Source: Marinomonas ushuaiensis DSM 15871 (GTDB taxonomy: Bacteria; Pseudomonadota; Gammaproteobacteria; Pseudomonadales; Marinomonadaceae). From it: DNA of 64,000 nt. Shown here one piece after another: positions 28,976 to 37,831 of the stretch. The DNA lies in NCBI RefSeq assembly GCF_000521805.1, contig NZ_JAMB01000005.1, positions 141,044 through 205,043 of the forward strand. The letters run 5' to 3'. The notes under the pieces are model-generated. The model was not told the DNA's origin and made no database searches. It saw only the letters and a program-made list of their open reading frames with translations. Position 1 is the first letter of the stretch; every line of letters starts with the position of its first letter. A program made the position numbers and the translations under genes.

Positions 28976-29857
28976 CTATCGATTCCTTCCATGTTCACTC
29001 ACGAATTCTAAGAAGGCTTGGTTTGCCTTAGAAAGATAACTGTCTTTACGCCAAGCGATTCCAAGATCCAGCCAAATAGGTGGATCAAATGAGCGAGTGA
29101 TGAGCTCATCGTCATCGTCGATTACCATGTTGAGTAGAGTAGAGACCCCGAAACCTTGTTGAGTGATGGATTTTATTAAAGGAATGAGATTGGTTTCAAA
29201 ACCAATTTTAGGTGTCTTTTTGCATTTCTTCGCTAATTTATCGACAATTCGACGATGAAAGTAACCTTCCTTAAACATGACTAGCTCTTCTTCGAAAAAC
29301 GCTTCAGGGGAAACTTTTTCTAATTGGCTGAAAGGATGATCAGTTGCTACGGTGACGCGCATCTCCTCTCTAATCAAAGCTTGTGTTTGCAAGCTGTCCG
29401 GTAATGTTTCAGCGACGATGACACTCAAATCTAATTCACCACTTTCGAGCATTTTTTGCAGTTGCCATGTTCCGCCTTCAATCACTTTTAAGGTGATGGT
29501 TGGGTAACGGTGTCGAAAGGCCATCAGTATAGGAGGAAAGTAATAAGAGCCAAGCATGCTTGGAATACCGACTCGAACTTCACCTTGGCTTAAGCCTTTT
29601 AATTCACTCATTTCCAGAAGCGCTTCGTCCATGGATTGGATGATCTTTTCTGCGTGAATAAGCAGTTTTTTGCCTTCATCCGTTAAGCCTATGTTTCTGT
29701 CTGCGCGATGGATTAGTGTCAGGCCTAAATCGTTCTCTAGCTTTTTTATCGCCATACTGACGGCAGGTTGAGCCACGTTAAGCTGTTTCGCTGCTTGGGT
29801 GAAGCTTTCGGTTTTTGCGATGGCAATGAGATAACGTAGTGGTTTAATGTCCATCAT
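28976..29857 (-). CDS. LysR family transcriptional regulator
   Basis: A 293-residue LysR protein. The DNA-binding domain is intact (PLRYLIAIAKTESFTQAAKQLNVAQPAVSMAIKKLENDLGLTLIHR), followed by an effector domain of normal length. It resembles the CynR/YnfL type. It diverges from the MFS gene starting near 29968, with about 110 bases between them, which makes that exporter its probable target; in Escherichia coli ynfL and ynfM have the same arrangement. Confidence 0.88.
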   Translation of the reverse strand: MMDIKPLRYLIAIAKTESFTQAAKQLNVAQPAVSMAIKKLENDLGLTLIHRADRNIGLTDEGKKLLIHAEKIIQSMDEALLEMSELKGLSQGEVRVGIPSMLGSYYFPPILMAFRHRYPTITLKVIEGGTWQLQKMLESGELDLSVIVAETLPDSLQTQALIREEMRVTVATDHPFSQLEKVSPEAFFEEELVMFKEGYFHRRIVDKLAKKCKKTPKIGFETNLIPLIKSITQQGFGVSTLLNMVIDDDDELITRSFDPPIWLDLGIAWRKDSYLSKANQAFLEFVSEHGRNR

Positions 29858-29967
29858 TAATCCTTATGGATTGGATAAGATAGATATATTTTATTGATAA
29901 AACGGCTGGGCGTATAGTAGGCGAATAATATCAGTCTGTTTTGGGTTTTATCCCTGTGGAGTTTACC

Positions 29968-31170
29968 TTGATTGAAGTGGGTAGTTCAGTATTTTGGCGA
30001 GGCACTTTGGCGCTCGTAATTGGCTCGTTTATGGTGTTTGCCAATGTTTATGTGACTCAGCCGTTATTGCCAATGATAGCGAATGAATTTTCGATTAGCC
30101 CGCTTCAGGCCAGTGCTAGCTTTACGATTACCACGTTGACCTTAGGTATTTCGCTGCTTTTTTATGGGCCAATCTCAGATGCGATTGGTCGCAAAGGCAT
30201 TATGGTAATGACCATGGTCGGAATTACCATCACTACTTTTTGCCTTTCCTTGGTACAAAGTTATGAATCCTTGTTGGCATTACGTGCCTTACAAGGTTTC
30301 TTCTTAGCTGGGTTGCCTGCAATTGCTGTTGCTTATTTGGGCGACGAATACACGCCTGAAGCCTTAATGGTGGCGGTTGGTTTGTATATCAGTGGTAACA
30401 GTTTAGGTGGTATCGGTGGTCGTTTGATCGGCGGCTTTGTTGGTGAATGGTTAGGGCGCTCAGCCACTTTTGCTGTAATGGGTGGCATCAGTTTGATTTG
30501 TCTTTTGGTGTTTTTCTTTTTATTGCCTACTTCCCGTCATTTCGAGCCTAAACCATTACGCGTCGGTCATATTCTGAAAAATATGAAAGACCACTTATAT
30601 AATCGTCGTTTGTTGACCAGTTATCTCATTGGTGGTTTCAGTTTCTTTATTTTCATCAATCAATACAGTTACATTACCTTCGTATTAGAAGCCGCTCCTT
30701 ATAATCTTTCTGCCAAGTACGTAGGTTTACTTTTCTTGACGTATTTATCTGGCACGCTTGGTTCGGCGATTTCGGGTAAATTAGCCAAGCGTTGGGATCA
30801 GCCTAATATTATGGTGTTGGGAACTTGTATTTTAATGTTTGGCTCATTAGTAACTCTTGGCGGTTCATTGTTTTTTATTATCGTTGGATTGTTGATTAAT
30901 AGTTTTGGTTTCTTTTTGGGTCATTCTACCGCCAGTAGTTTTGTCAGCCGAAATGCGAAATACGCAAAAGCGAGTGCGTCCTCTCTGTATTTGATGTTTT
31001 ACTACCTTGGCGCCAGCCTAGGTGGATTTTATCTTGATCCATTTTGGCAAGCAGGCAGCTGGACTGGCGTTATCATCGGCTCTTGGCTGGTATTGGCTTT
31101 GGTCGCATTAGCTGGTTTGAGCTTGATTAAAGACAAAAGTCGAATTGAACGAACAGAGGCTCTTGGTTAG
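29968..31170 (+). CDS. MFS exporter, YnfM-like
   Basis: A 401-residue major facilitator with twelve membrane segments. It starts with FANVYVTQPLLPMIANEFSISP and has the MFS loop motif GPISDAIGRKGIM between helices 2 and 3, the YnfM-type pattern seen with drug and arabinose efflux carriers. I prefer the TTG at 29968, seven bases after GGAG, to a TTG 27 bases upstream without a ribosome site. It is paired with the divergent LysR gene. Confidence 0.85.
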   Translation: MIEVGSSVFWRGTLALVIGSFMVFANVYVTQPLLPMIANEFSISPLQASASFTITTLTLGISLLFYGPISDAIGRKGIMVMTMVGITITTFCLSLVQSYESLLALRALQGFFLAGLPAIAVAYLGDEYTPEALMVAVGLYISGNSLGGIGGRLIGGFVGEWLGRSATFAVMGGISLICLLVFFFLLPTSRHFEPKPLRVGHILKNMKDHLYNRRLLTSYLIGGFSFFIFINQYSYITFVLEAAPYNLSAKYVGLLFLTYLSGTLGSAISGKLAKRWDQPNIMVLGTCILMFGSLVTLGGSLFFIIVGLLINSFGFFLGHSTASSFVSRNAKYAKASASSLYLMFYYLGASLGGFYLDPFWQAGSWTGVIIGSWLVLALVALAGLSLIKDKSRIERTEALG

Positions 31171-31291
31171 AAGTGTTTGGAGTAGTTTGGTTTAATGATT
31201 CTCCTTATTCTTGCCTCGTTCTCTATTGGCTCCAATCTGTATTTAGCAGTACTGTATCTGACAATACAAAACAATTTACTTGGGAAGCCAG

Positions 31292-31942
31292 ATGAAAACA
31301 CTAAAAGAACAAACTGACGCTAAAGTTGCAGAAGGTCGAGCTGCAAAACCTGATTTCATGAAAGGCGTAGATGATGTTATTGCGCGAGCTAAAAGTGTTG
31401 AACAAGGCGCGGATGCCATTGCGCTTGGCGAGAAAGCGCCAACCTTTGAATTACCAAACCAAGAAGGCAAGGCAATGTCTTTGACGGCGTTGCTAGAAAA
31501 AGGCCCAGTAGTCGTTACTTTTTATCGTGGTAGCTGGTGTCCATATTGCAACATACAGCTTAGAGCTTTACAGGCACGTTTAGGTGATATCCATGATTTG
31601 GGTGCTGAGCTTATTGCTATCAGCCCGCAAGTACCTGATGACTCACTTAGTAAAGACGAAATTAGTCAAATGGGCTTTCAAGTCTTGTCAGACCAAAGTG
31701 CAAAAGTTGCTGTGGAATATGGCGTTGCATGGGAGGTACCGGAGTTTCTACTAGAACATATGCGAGTGGATCGTGGGCTTGAACTTGAAACGGTTAATAA
31801 CGGAAATGGTAATGTGTTACCAATTCCAGCAACGTTTGTAATAGACCGAGGTGGGAACGTGGTGTGGCGTTTTGTGGATGTGGATTACCGTATTCGTTCA
31901 GAGCCAAGCGATATCATTGAGGCGTTGCAGAAATTGGTTTAA
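31292..31942 (+). CDS. Peroxiredoxin-like (AhpC/TSA family) protein, copy 1
   Basis: A 216-residue thioredoxin-fold protein of the AhpC/TSA peroxiredoxin-like group. After a helical N-terminus the domain begins GEKAPTFELPNQEGKAM, with the active site YRGSWCPYCN (Cys83, Cys86) and the PATFVIDRGGNVVWRFVDVDY end. It should reduce peroxides or disulfides in the cytosol; no signal peptide is seen. The ATG at 31292 behind GGGAAG is preferred to a TTG four codons earlier. It is a close paralogue of the protein at 32741 and lies on the other side of the TetR gene. Confidence 0.88.
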   Translation: MKTLKEQTDAKVAEGRAAKPDFMKGVDDVIARAKSVEQGADAIALGEKAPTFELPNQEGKAMSLTALLEKGPVVVTFYRGSWCPYCNIQLRALQARLGDIHDLGAELIAISPQVPDDSLSKDEISQMGFQVLSDQSAKVAVEYGVAWEVPEFLLEHMRVDRGLELETVNNGNGNVLPIPATFVIDRGGNVVWRFVDVDYRIRSEPSDIIEALQKLV

Positions 31943-31959
31943 AGCTAAAAAATAGAGAA

Positions 31960-31995
31960 AAGATTAAAGAGGTAAGTTCTCTTTAATCTTCGTTT
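31960..31995. terminator. Shared terminator of convergent peroxiredoxin-like and TetR genes
   Basis: Stem AAGATTAAAGAG / CTCTTTAATCTT with a 7-base loop, followed by CGTTTTT on the plus strand. It fills the 53-base gap between the two convergent stops. Confidence 0.7.
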
Positions 31996-32568
31996 TTAGT
32001 GCTCAGCCTTCCAAGACAGCCAAGGTAAACCAAGGCGTAAAGCATCAATAAGCTGTTCTTTAGAATTAGAATGATAGCCGTAAACACGTATACCAAAAAT
32101 ATGCAGCATGACACTGGTAGCCTTTGCTCTTGCTTCACTTTCTGTATTATTTTTTAGGAAGCTTTCGAAGTAGAGGGATTCAACTCGACGAAGTTGTTGA
32201 GAAACGTGATCTCTTAATTCAGTTTGCTGATCGGTAAGCTCTAGTTGGCTTTTAACCAAAAAGCAGCTGCAATATTCAGACTGACAAGACTCTTCAATAA
32301 AGCTCATGAAAATATCAGGAAGCGCTTCTTCTACTGAGTTGTACTGGGCAAGCGTGGCTTCTAAATTATCTAAGGACTGATGAGCATAATAATCCAGTGA
32401 TTCTCTGAATAAGCCTTCTTTATTGCCAAACGCCAAGTAAATACTGCCCGGTTTTAAGCCAGTTTGTTCTACAAGAGTGTGCATAGATGTGGCGGTGTAA
32501 CCCAAACGCCAAAAGGCATTGGTCGCACTTTCTAATACCTTTTCTTTGTCAAACTGTATTCTAGCCAT
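31996..32568 (-). CDS. TetR family transcriptional regulator, possible thiol sensor
   Basis: A 190-residue TetR repressor. The N-terminal helix-turn-helix is complete (ATNAFWRLGYTATSMHTLVEQTGLKPGSIYLAFGNKEGLF). The ligand domain has a cysteine cluster, Cys95, Cys100 and Cys102 (CQSEYCSC), near the place where redox-sensing TetR members such as NemR carry reactive cysteines. It lies between two peroxiredoxin-like genes and is divergent from the second; a perfect 17-base palindrome pair in the shared promoter is its likely operator. Redox sensing is inferred. Confidence 0.88.
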   Translation of the reverse strand: MARIQFDKEKVLESATNAFWRLGYTATSMHTLVEQTGLKPGSIYLAFGNKEGLFRESLDYYAHQSLDNLEATLAQYNSVEEALPDIFMSFIEESCQSEYCSCFLVKSQLELTDQQTELRDHVSQQLRRVESLYFESFLKNNTESEARAKATSVMLHIFGIRVYGYHSNSKEQLIDALRLGLPWLSWKAEH

Positions 32569-32650
32569 AGGGATATTTTCTACTTTGAATTGTGAAAATT
32601 TTTTTGCACTTTAGGTAATTATAGCGGCTAAATTACGCTCACTGCAAATT

Positions 32651-32690
32651 ATTGAGTGATCATTCAAAAAGACTTGAATGATCACTCAAT
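32651..32690. promoter_or_regulatory. Probable TetR operator: perfect 17-bp inverted repeat
   Basis: ATTGAGTGATCATTCAA and its exact reverse complement TTGAATGATCACTCAAT separated by 6 bases (AAAGAC). Each arm is itself a near-palindrome around TGATCA, so this could be two operators for two TetR dimers. It lies between the divergent TetR gene and peroxiredoxin-like copy 2, 50 bases before the latter. Confidence 0.75.
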
Positions 32691-32740
32691 ATCTGTTTGA
32701 ATAATTGTTCAAGTTAATTCTATGGGCTATGAGGTTCACT

Positions 32741-33385
32741 ATGTCATTACAAGATCAAATTGCAGAATACAAAGCCGCGTTTGTTAAAAAAGCACCGTTG
32801 GAAGTACAAGAGCTGATGCAGCAGGTGACTAAAAACCTAACGGAAACAGGCATTGTTGATAAAGCGCCGAAAGTATCGGAAAAACTACCTGCATTTTCAT
32901 TACCAAACCAAAATGGCGAGACAGTCAATCTAGATGATTTATTGGCTAAAGGCCCTGTTGTAATGACGTTTTATCGTGGTGGCTGGTGTCCTTACTGCAA
33001 CCTGGAGTTGAAAGCTTACCAAGATCAGCTTGCTAACATTAAAGCAGCAAATGCAACGTTAGTTGCTATTACCCCTGAATTACCAGATGTGTCATTGTCT
33101 ACGGCTGAGAAAAATGCTCTAGAATTTGAAGTTTTATCTGATGTAAATTCAGACTACGCGAGAAGCCTTGGCCTTGTTTTCTCATTAGCAGATGAGCTAC
33201 GTCCAATCTATCTCTCTTTTGGTATTGAAATAGAAAAGCATAATGGCGAAGGTCAGTTTGACCTACCATTAGCGGCGACTTTTGTCATTGCTCAAGATGG
33301 CACTGTTGCCAGCGCTTTTGTTACGGCTGACTACACCGCTCGTCAAGAGCCAGCAGAAGTGGTTGCCGCTCTTAAAACGCTTTAA
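32741..33385 (+). CDS. Peroxiredoxin-like (AhpC/TSA family) protein, copy 2
   Basis: A 214-residue paralogue of the protein at 31292, with the same layout: helical N-terminus, SEKLPAFSLPNQNGETV, active site YRGGWCPYCN with Cys83 and Cys86 at the same positions, and the PLAATFVIAQDGTVASAFV end. The start ATG at 32741 has GAGGT 5-9 bases upstream; earlier in-frame starts lack one. Its promoter contains the palindrome presumed to bind the divergent TetR protein, so it should be induced when that repressor is released. Confidence 0.88.
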   Translation: MSLQDQIAEYKAAFVKKAPLEVQELMQQVTKNLTETGIVDKAPKVSEKLPAFSLPNQNGETVNLDDLLAKGPVVMTFYRGGWCPYCNLELKAYQDQLANIKAANATLVAITPELPDVSLSTAEKNALEFEVLSDVNSDYARSLGLVFSLADELRPIYLSFGIEIEKHNGEGQFDLPLAATFVIAQDGTVASAFVTADYTARQEPAEVVAALKTL

Positions 33386-33425
33386 TTACTGTTGCGTTAA
33401 TCTAGCGTTTGAATCTAGATACTTT

Positions 33426-33461
33426 AAAACCAGTGTGGATTAATTTCACGCTGGTTTTTTT
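33426..33461 (+). terminator. Intrinsic terminator of peroxiredoxin-like copy 2
   Basis: Stem AAAACCAG-TGTG / CACG-CTGGTTTT followed by a T run, 40 bases after the stop. Confidence 0.75.
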
Positions 33462-33559
33462 GTGACTTTAGGTTTGAGTAAGCTAAAAGCTGTCATAAAT
33501 GGCTTATTAAAATTACCATAGAGGCATTAAACGCTGAAAGGCTTAACACAGAGTAAATT

Positions 33560-33979
33560 ATGAATACAAAAATATATAAAGAAGTCCTTTATTTAGCCAA
33601 AGAACTGATGAGTTGCGCGCACAAAAAAGACCAAGAAAACTTTGATGCTTTTTATGAAGAATTGAAAGGGATTTGTGACGACAACGATGGCACGGATAAA
33701 GATCATCCTGTGCAGTGGGAAACACTGGCCGATTTTACCGATGATATAGAACTCGCTATTTCGATATACGATACAGCCTTTAAAAAAGCCGAAGCGACCA
33801 ACAATAAAGACTACCTTTCGTCGATTGGTTTTTCAGCAGCAATCTTAAAACTGGAATTTGGCGATAAAGCAGGTGCCATTGAATCTTTGGAAAAAGCCAA
33901 AATCCACAGTAATAAAATCATCGATAAAGAACTTAAAGCTGAGATACACGATTTATTGAAAGAACTTCAAGAGTCGTAA
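33560..33979 (+). CDS. Small TPR-like cytosolic protein, unknown function
   Basis: A 139-residue acidic, helical protein with no signal or membrane segment. Residues about 72-138 form two TPR-like helical pairs (AISIYDTAFKKAEATNNKDYLSS and AILKLEFGDKAGAIESLEKAKIHS). The ATG follows a weak GAGTAAAT ribosome site. It is alone between a terminator and the ABC exporter genes. I do not recognise a family beyond TPR-like repeats, which normally mediate protein contacts. Confidence 0.7.
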   Translation: MNTKIYKEVLYLAKELMSCAHKKDQENFDAFYEELKGICDDNDGTDKDHPVQWETLADFTDDIELAISIYDTAFKKAEATNNKDYLSSIGFSAAILKLEFGDKAGAIESLEKAKIHSNKIIDKELKAEIHDLLKELQES

Positions 33980-34282
33980 AAGGTAATTTAATTCTCTTTG
34001 AAATGGTCGTGAGCAGTAAAAATTGAAGGTGGAAATCTAGGTTCTTTTCTGCCTTCTTGTATTATTCAGTTTTTCTAGTCTATCGTCATCTCTATTTTCG
34101 TACCTACTACCACAATAGTTTCATGGTCAACTTCAACTAAATGACGCTTACTTATGTAGCCATCATTTAGTTCGTTTGATTTCTGTCATTATTAATCCTT
34201 ATTATTTATATCGTCTGTCGCTAATTTTTTCTAAGCTAATATAATTATAAAGACGCACACCAATTGGGAGTCACTAAAGCGC
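33980..34282. other. Intergenic stretch with a possible decayed small gene
   Basis: On the minus strand, ATG at 34189 has a good AAGGA ribosome site, but the frame stops after eight codons; shifting by one base gives NELNDGYISKRHLVEV then DHETIVVGTKIEMTID ending at 34075. This may be a broken small gene. A 10-base inverted repeat (AACTAAATGA, 34135-34144 and 34163-34172) lies in the same stretch. The promoter of the ABC exporter operon must lie at its right end. Confidence 0.3.
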
Positions 34283-35365
34283 ATGGGTAAATACCGAAAA
34301 CCATTTATAACAATGTGCTTTTTACTTGTACTCATGGTTATTGCTATGTATTTGTATAAACGAAATAGTGCACCATTAGAGATGGAGGTTTTGCAGGTAA
34401 CCACTGGTGAAGCTCAGTTAGTGTTAGCCGTAGTTGGACGTGTTAGGACAAAAGATGTGGTTGATATTCGAGTTGAATCTTCAGGAAAAGTCATCGCTTT
34501 ACTGGTTGATGAAGGTGACAAGGTTAAGCGTGGAGCAACCATAGCCAAGATGCGATCTGCATCACAACAATCCGCACTTTCTGAAGCGGAAGCCAATCTA
34601 CGTGTGGTTGAAGCACAACGTAACTTCGCACAACATGATTTTAATCGTGTTGCTGAATTGTCTAAAAAAGGCGTTGTGGCTAATTTAGCGCTGGATCAAG
34701 CCCGTACAAACCTTTTATCTGCTGAAGCAAGATTCACAGCATCGCAAGAAATACGTAATCAGGCCATTATTAGATTGAATGATCTCAATATCGAAAGCCC
34801 TCTTGATGGCATTGTATTGTCGCGCTCGATAGACCAAGGGCAAGTGGTTGGAGTCAGCGATACTCTTTTTCAAATAGGCTCTACTGGCCCTATTGAAATA
34901 GAAGTAGAAGTGGATGAGATTTATGCATCAGAGCTTTCGCTTAATATGAAGGCCTTGCTTGCTCCTACAGGGAAACAGCAGGTAACGACAGGGCGCATAG
35001 TAGAAATATCGCCGAAAGTGAACGCATTAAATGGCTCAAGACTGACTCGTTTAATGTTAGATGAAATTAACGCTGAGTTTGTGCCAGGGCGCTCAATTGA
35101 CGTGAATATTTTGGTACAAGCCTTTGACTCTGTATTAAGTGTACCGCGCAGTTCGCTGCGAAAGGAAGGCGATACTTGGTTGGTTTATACCTTAGAGGGG
35201 GAAGCGGTTAAATCTAATATTGTCACTTTTATTGATTGGCCGGGGAGTTCAGTTGTACTCAAAACAGGACTGAATTCTGGAGCATTAGTGGTGCTTGATG
35301 CGTCTATTGCATCAACCGCTTTGGCCGAAAGCAAACGAGTTAATGCTAGTAAAGTATCGCCCTAA
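34283..35365 (+). CDS. Periplasmic adaptor (membrane fusion protein) of ABC exporter, MacA/HlyD family
   Basis: A 360-residue membrane fusion protein with one N-terminal membrane segment (about 10-26). It has a split lipoyl domain (VVDIRVESSGKVIALLVDEGDKVKRGATIAKM and ESPLDGIVLSRSIDQGQVV), a coiled-coil hairpin between them (about 100-165) and beta-barrel domains. It would bridge the inner-membrane permease to an outer-membrane channel of TolC type; a tolC gene exists at 56124. Its stop overlaps the permease ATG by one base, so the set is one operon. Confidence 0.9.
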   Translation: MGKYRKPFITMCFLLVLMVIAMYLYKRNSAPLEMEVLQVTTGEAQLVLAVVGRVRTKDVVDIRVESSGKVIALLVDEGDKVKRGATIAKMRSASQQSALSEAEANLRVVEAQRNFAQHDFNRVAELSKKGVVANLALDQARTNLLSAEARFTASQEIRNQAIIRLNDLNIESPLDGIVLSRSIDQGQVVGVSDTLFQIGSTGPIEIEVEVDEIYASELSLNMKALLAPTGKQQVTTGRIVEISPKVNALNGSRLTRLMLDEINAEFVPGRSIDVNILVQAFDSVLSVPRSSLRKEGDTWLVYTLEGEAVKSNIVTFIDWPGSSVVLKTGLNSGALVVLDASIASTALAESKRVNASKVSP

Positions 35366-36567
35366 TGCCATTTTCCCTATTAGTTTCGTGGCGCTATATC
35401 ACCGCAAACAGGTTGCAAACACTCTTGTTGGTGCTTGGTGTCGCATTGAGTGTAGTGGTGTTCGTGTTTATTACGGCATTGATTAATGGCCTTAATATTT
35501 ATTTAACACAGGAAACCACCAGTAAAATCGCACATGTAGAGCTAGATCCTCCAAGTCGAGTCGCGCGGGTATTGGTCGATGATTCACGGTTTGTTGCCCA
35601 ACCTGTGTCTACTTTGCAGCGTAAACAAATACGTAACTGGCAGCAGGTAATAGAGATTGCTGAATCCACCCCTGGCGTTAGTGTGATTAGCCCCATTGTT
35701 GAAGGAAATGCATTTCTCGTTCGTGGTGAAGCGACGCAACCAATAGCAATTCAAGGTGTTGAACCTAATAAAGTTGATGCTATCACTAACATTAGTCGTT
35801 ATATCATTGAAGGCAGTGCCGAGTTGACAACAGGTGGTCTAATTATAGGGGCTGATTTAGCAACTGAATTAGGCTTGCTTATTGGTACGCCAGTATTATT
35901 ACGATCAGAACGTGGAGCTGAACGGTTATTACCTATCACAGGGATTTTTCGAATCGGCCTAGCCAACTTAGACCAACGAGTTGGTTTTTTATCTATTAGA
36001 GCGGCAAGGCCATTATTTGACTTGCCCGATGGTATAACTTCTCTTGGGTTAAAACTCGATAACCCTGCTGAAGCACCCACTATCTCGATTATGTTGCAAA
36101 ATGCGACACAGTTAAAAGCCACGCCTTGGCAAGAAGTTAATAAAAGTTTGCAGGACGCTACTGATGCCCAAGGTCGTACTGGTAACTTCATTCAAGGTTT
36201 TGCATTATTGGCTATCGTCATTTCTATTTCTAGCGCGCTTTTATTATCAACCTATCGTCGTCGTGCTGAAATTGGCATTATGCGCGCGACCGGAATATCA
36301 CGACAATTTGTCGCCATTGTGTTTATTTTACAAGGTGTTTTTATAGGAGCATTAGGTGCTTTTCTAGGCGCAGCGGCGGGTTATCAATTATGTGTTCAGT
36401 TAGCGTCTATTACTAGACCAGACGGTAGCTCAATGTTACCGATAGCGCCCAACGAGGGTGGTTATATGTTGGTGATAATATTGACTATCATAGGTGCAGC
36501 CCTAGCGGCATTGCTGCCGGCACGGGCTGCTTCTGCGGTGGACCCTGTAGAGGCTATTCAACAATGA
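35365..36567 (+). CDS. ABC exporter permease, FtsX/MacB type
   Basis: A 400-residue permease with one N-terminal helix, a large periplasmic domain (about 45-270) and three C-terminal helices ending in the FtsX domain (ALLLSTYRRRAEIGIMRATGISRQFVAIVFILQG and ALLPARAASAVDPVEAIQ). This is the topology of MacB and LolC/E mechanotransmission exporters. ATPase and permease are separate polypeptides here, unlike fused MacB. It overlaps both neighbours by a few bases. Confidence 0.9.
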   Translation: MPFSLLVSWRYITANRLQTLLLVLGVALSVVVFVFITALINGLNIYLTQETTSKIAHVELDPPSRVARVLVDDSRFVAQPVSTLQRKQIRNWQQVIEIAESTPGVSVISPIVEGNAFLVRGEATQPIAIQGVEPNKVDAITNISRYIIEGSAELTTGGLIIGADLATELGLLIGTPVLLRSERGAERLLPITGIFRIGLANLDQRVGFLSIRAARPLFDLPDGITSLGLKLDNPAEAPTISIMLQNATQLKATPWQEVNKSLQDATDAQGRTGNFIQGFALLAIVISISSALLLSTYRRRAEIGIMRATGISRQFVAIVFILQGVFIGALGAFLGAAAGYQLCVQLASITRPDGSSMLPIAPNEGGYMLVIILTIIGAALAALLPARAASAVDPVEAIQQ

Positions 36568-37244
36568 GCCAGACATTATTGCTTGCTAAGGACATTATAA
36601 AAACCTTTCGTAATGGTGAGCAGGAAACCTGTGTTCTTAAAGGCATTGATTTAACCCTAACACAAGGGAAAATGATCGCATTACAGGGCGCTTCTGGCTC
36701 TGGAAAATCAACATTACTTAATATACTGGGATTGTTGATGCGACCTACATCTGGTGAACTAAGATTACTAGATCATGCATTAACTGGTTTATCTGATGGA
36801 AGTCTATCAAGCTATCGTAACCGTCATCTTGGTTTTGTTTTCCAGTATCACAATCTATTACCTGATTTTACCGCGCTTGAAAACGTCGCTTTTCCAGCGG
36901 CTGCGCCAGCAGGTCGTTTAACAGGTGATATTCGTAAGCGTGCCTTAGAATTGCTTGATAAAGTTGGCTTGAGTGATCGTAGCCACTTCTTGGCCAGTCA
37001 ACTATCAGGTGGACAAAAACAACGTGTCGCCATTGCTCGTTCGCTAATAAACAACCCAAAACTGGTGTTCGCAGATGAACCAACAGGGAATCTCGATCAA
37101 GATTCAGCAAAACAAGTGATGGCGTTATTGCGTGACATTAATCGTAACGATAATACAACGTTTTTAATATCTACCCATGACAACAGCGTAGCCGCTAACT
37201 GCGATGAAATAGTGCGTATCATAGATGGGAAAATAGCGAACTAG
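36564..37244 (+). CDS. ABC exporter ATP-binding protein, MacB/LolD type
   Basis: A 226-residue ATPase with Walker [10 protein letters not shown] (about 40-48), Q loop, signature [15 protein letters not shown] (about 143-157), Walker [13 protein letters not shown] and the switch histidine in STHD. LolD-type sequence ([39 protein letters not shown]). Its ATG overlaps the permease stop (ATGA). The exporter could move a peptide, lipid or small toxin; the cargo is not evident. Confidence 0.93.
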   Translation: MSQTLLLAKDIIKTFRNGEQETCVLKGIDLTLTQGKMIALQGASGSGKSTLLNILGLLMRPTSGELRLLDHALTGLSDGSLSSYRNRHLGFVFQYHNLLPDFTALENVAFPAAAPAGRLTGDIRKRALELLDKVGLSDRSHFLASQLSGGQKQRVAIARSLINNPKLVFADEPTGNLDQDSAKQVMALLRDINRNDNTTFLISTHDNSVAANCDEIVRIIDGKIAN

Positions 37245-37276
37245 AAATAAAAAAGCCGCTTTATAGAGGAGTTAAC

Positions 37277-37831
37277 ATGCAAATAAGGTTTGTTTCCAAT
37301 AATGACTTCAAAGTAAATGAAGTCACAAAAATATTAGCAGAAGCAGGCGTTACGGTAATCTCAGCAAAATATTCTATCAATGGAATACAGACTGAAAATG
37401 TTAATGAATTGGTAAAAGACAAACTGCTAAAAGCCTTCAAAAAAGTCGGGCGTCCTGTTTTTGTAGAGCACACAGGACTTTATATTGAGAGCTTAAATGG
37501 CTTTCCCGGTGGTTTGACACAAATGTTCTGGGATAAATTAGAAGCCGATAAGTTCTCATCTTTACTAGGACACGCCAACAACCCTAGCTTAGTCGCTAAA
37601 ACCACCATTGGTTACTGCGATACCAAAAAAATGCACTTTTTTGAAGGTGAGATAAAAGGGCGTATTGCTCCGGAACCCAGAGGAGACAGAGGGTTTCAAT
37701 GGGATTGTGTTTTTATACCCGAAGGTGAAACGGAAACCTTTGCTGAAATGGGAGATAAAAAAAATGACATTTCAATGCGGAAAATTGCCTTTGACAAATT
37801 TAAAGAATTTTTAAAAAGGAATCATGCGTAA
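37277..37831 (+). CDS. Ham1-like (RdgB/ITPA family) NTP pyrophosphatase, divergent active site
   Basis: A 184-residue protein of the Ham1 family, whose members hydrolyse (d)ITP and XTP to monophosphates. Family landmarks are [10 protein letters not shown] (7-16), [18 protein letters not shown] (62-79), [14 protein letters not shown] (135-148), TFAEM (154-158) and KNDISMRK (162-169). Two key positions differ from RdgB/ITPA: the catalytic Asp in the E/D-D-T/S-G-L motif is His65, and the base-contacting His of SHR is Met167. It has a strong GAGGAG ribosome site and its stop overlaps the SIR2 start. Lineage is clear; activity and substrate may differ. Confidence 0.87.
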   Translation: MQIRFVSNNDFKVNEVTKILAEAGVTVISAKYSINGIQTENVNELVKDKLLKAFKKVGRPVFVEHTGLYIESLNGFPGGLTQMFWDKLEADKFSSLLGHANNPSLVAKTTIGYCDTKKMHFFEGEIKGRIAPEPRGDRGFQWDCVFIPEGETETFAEMGDKKNDISMRKIAFDKFKEFLKRNHA

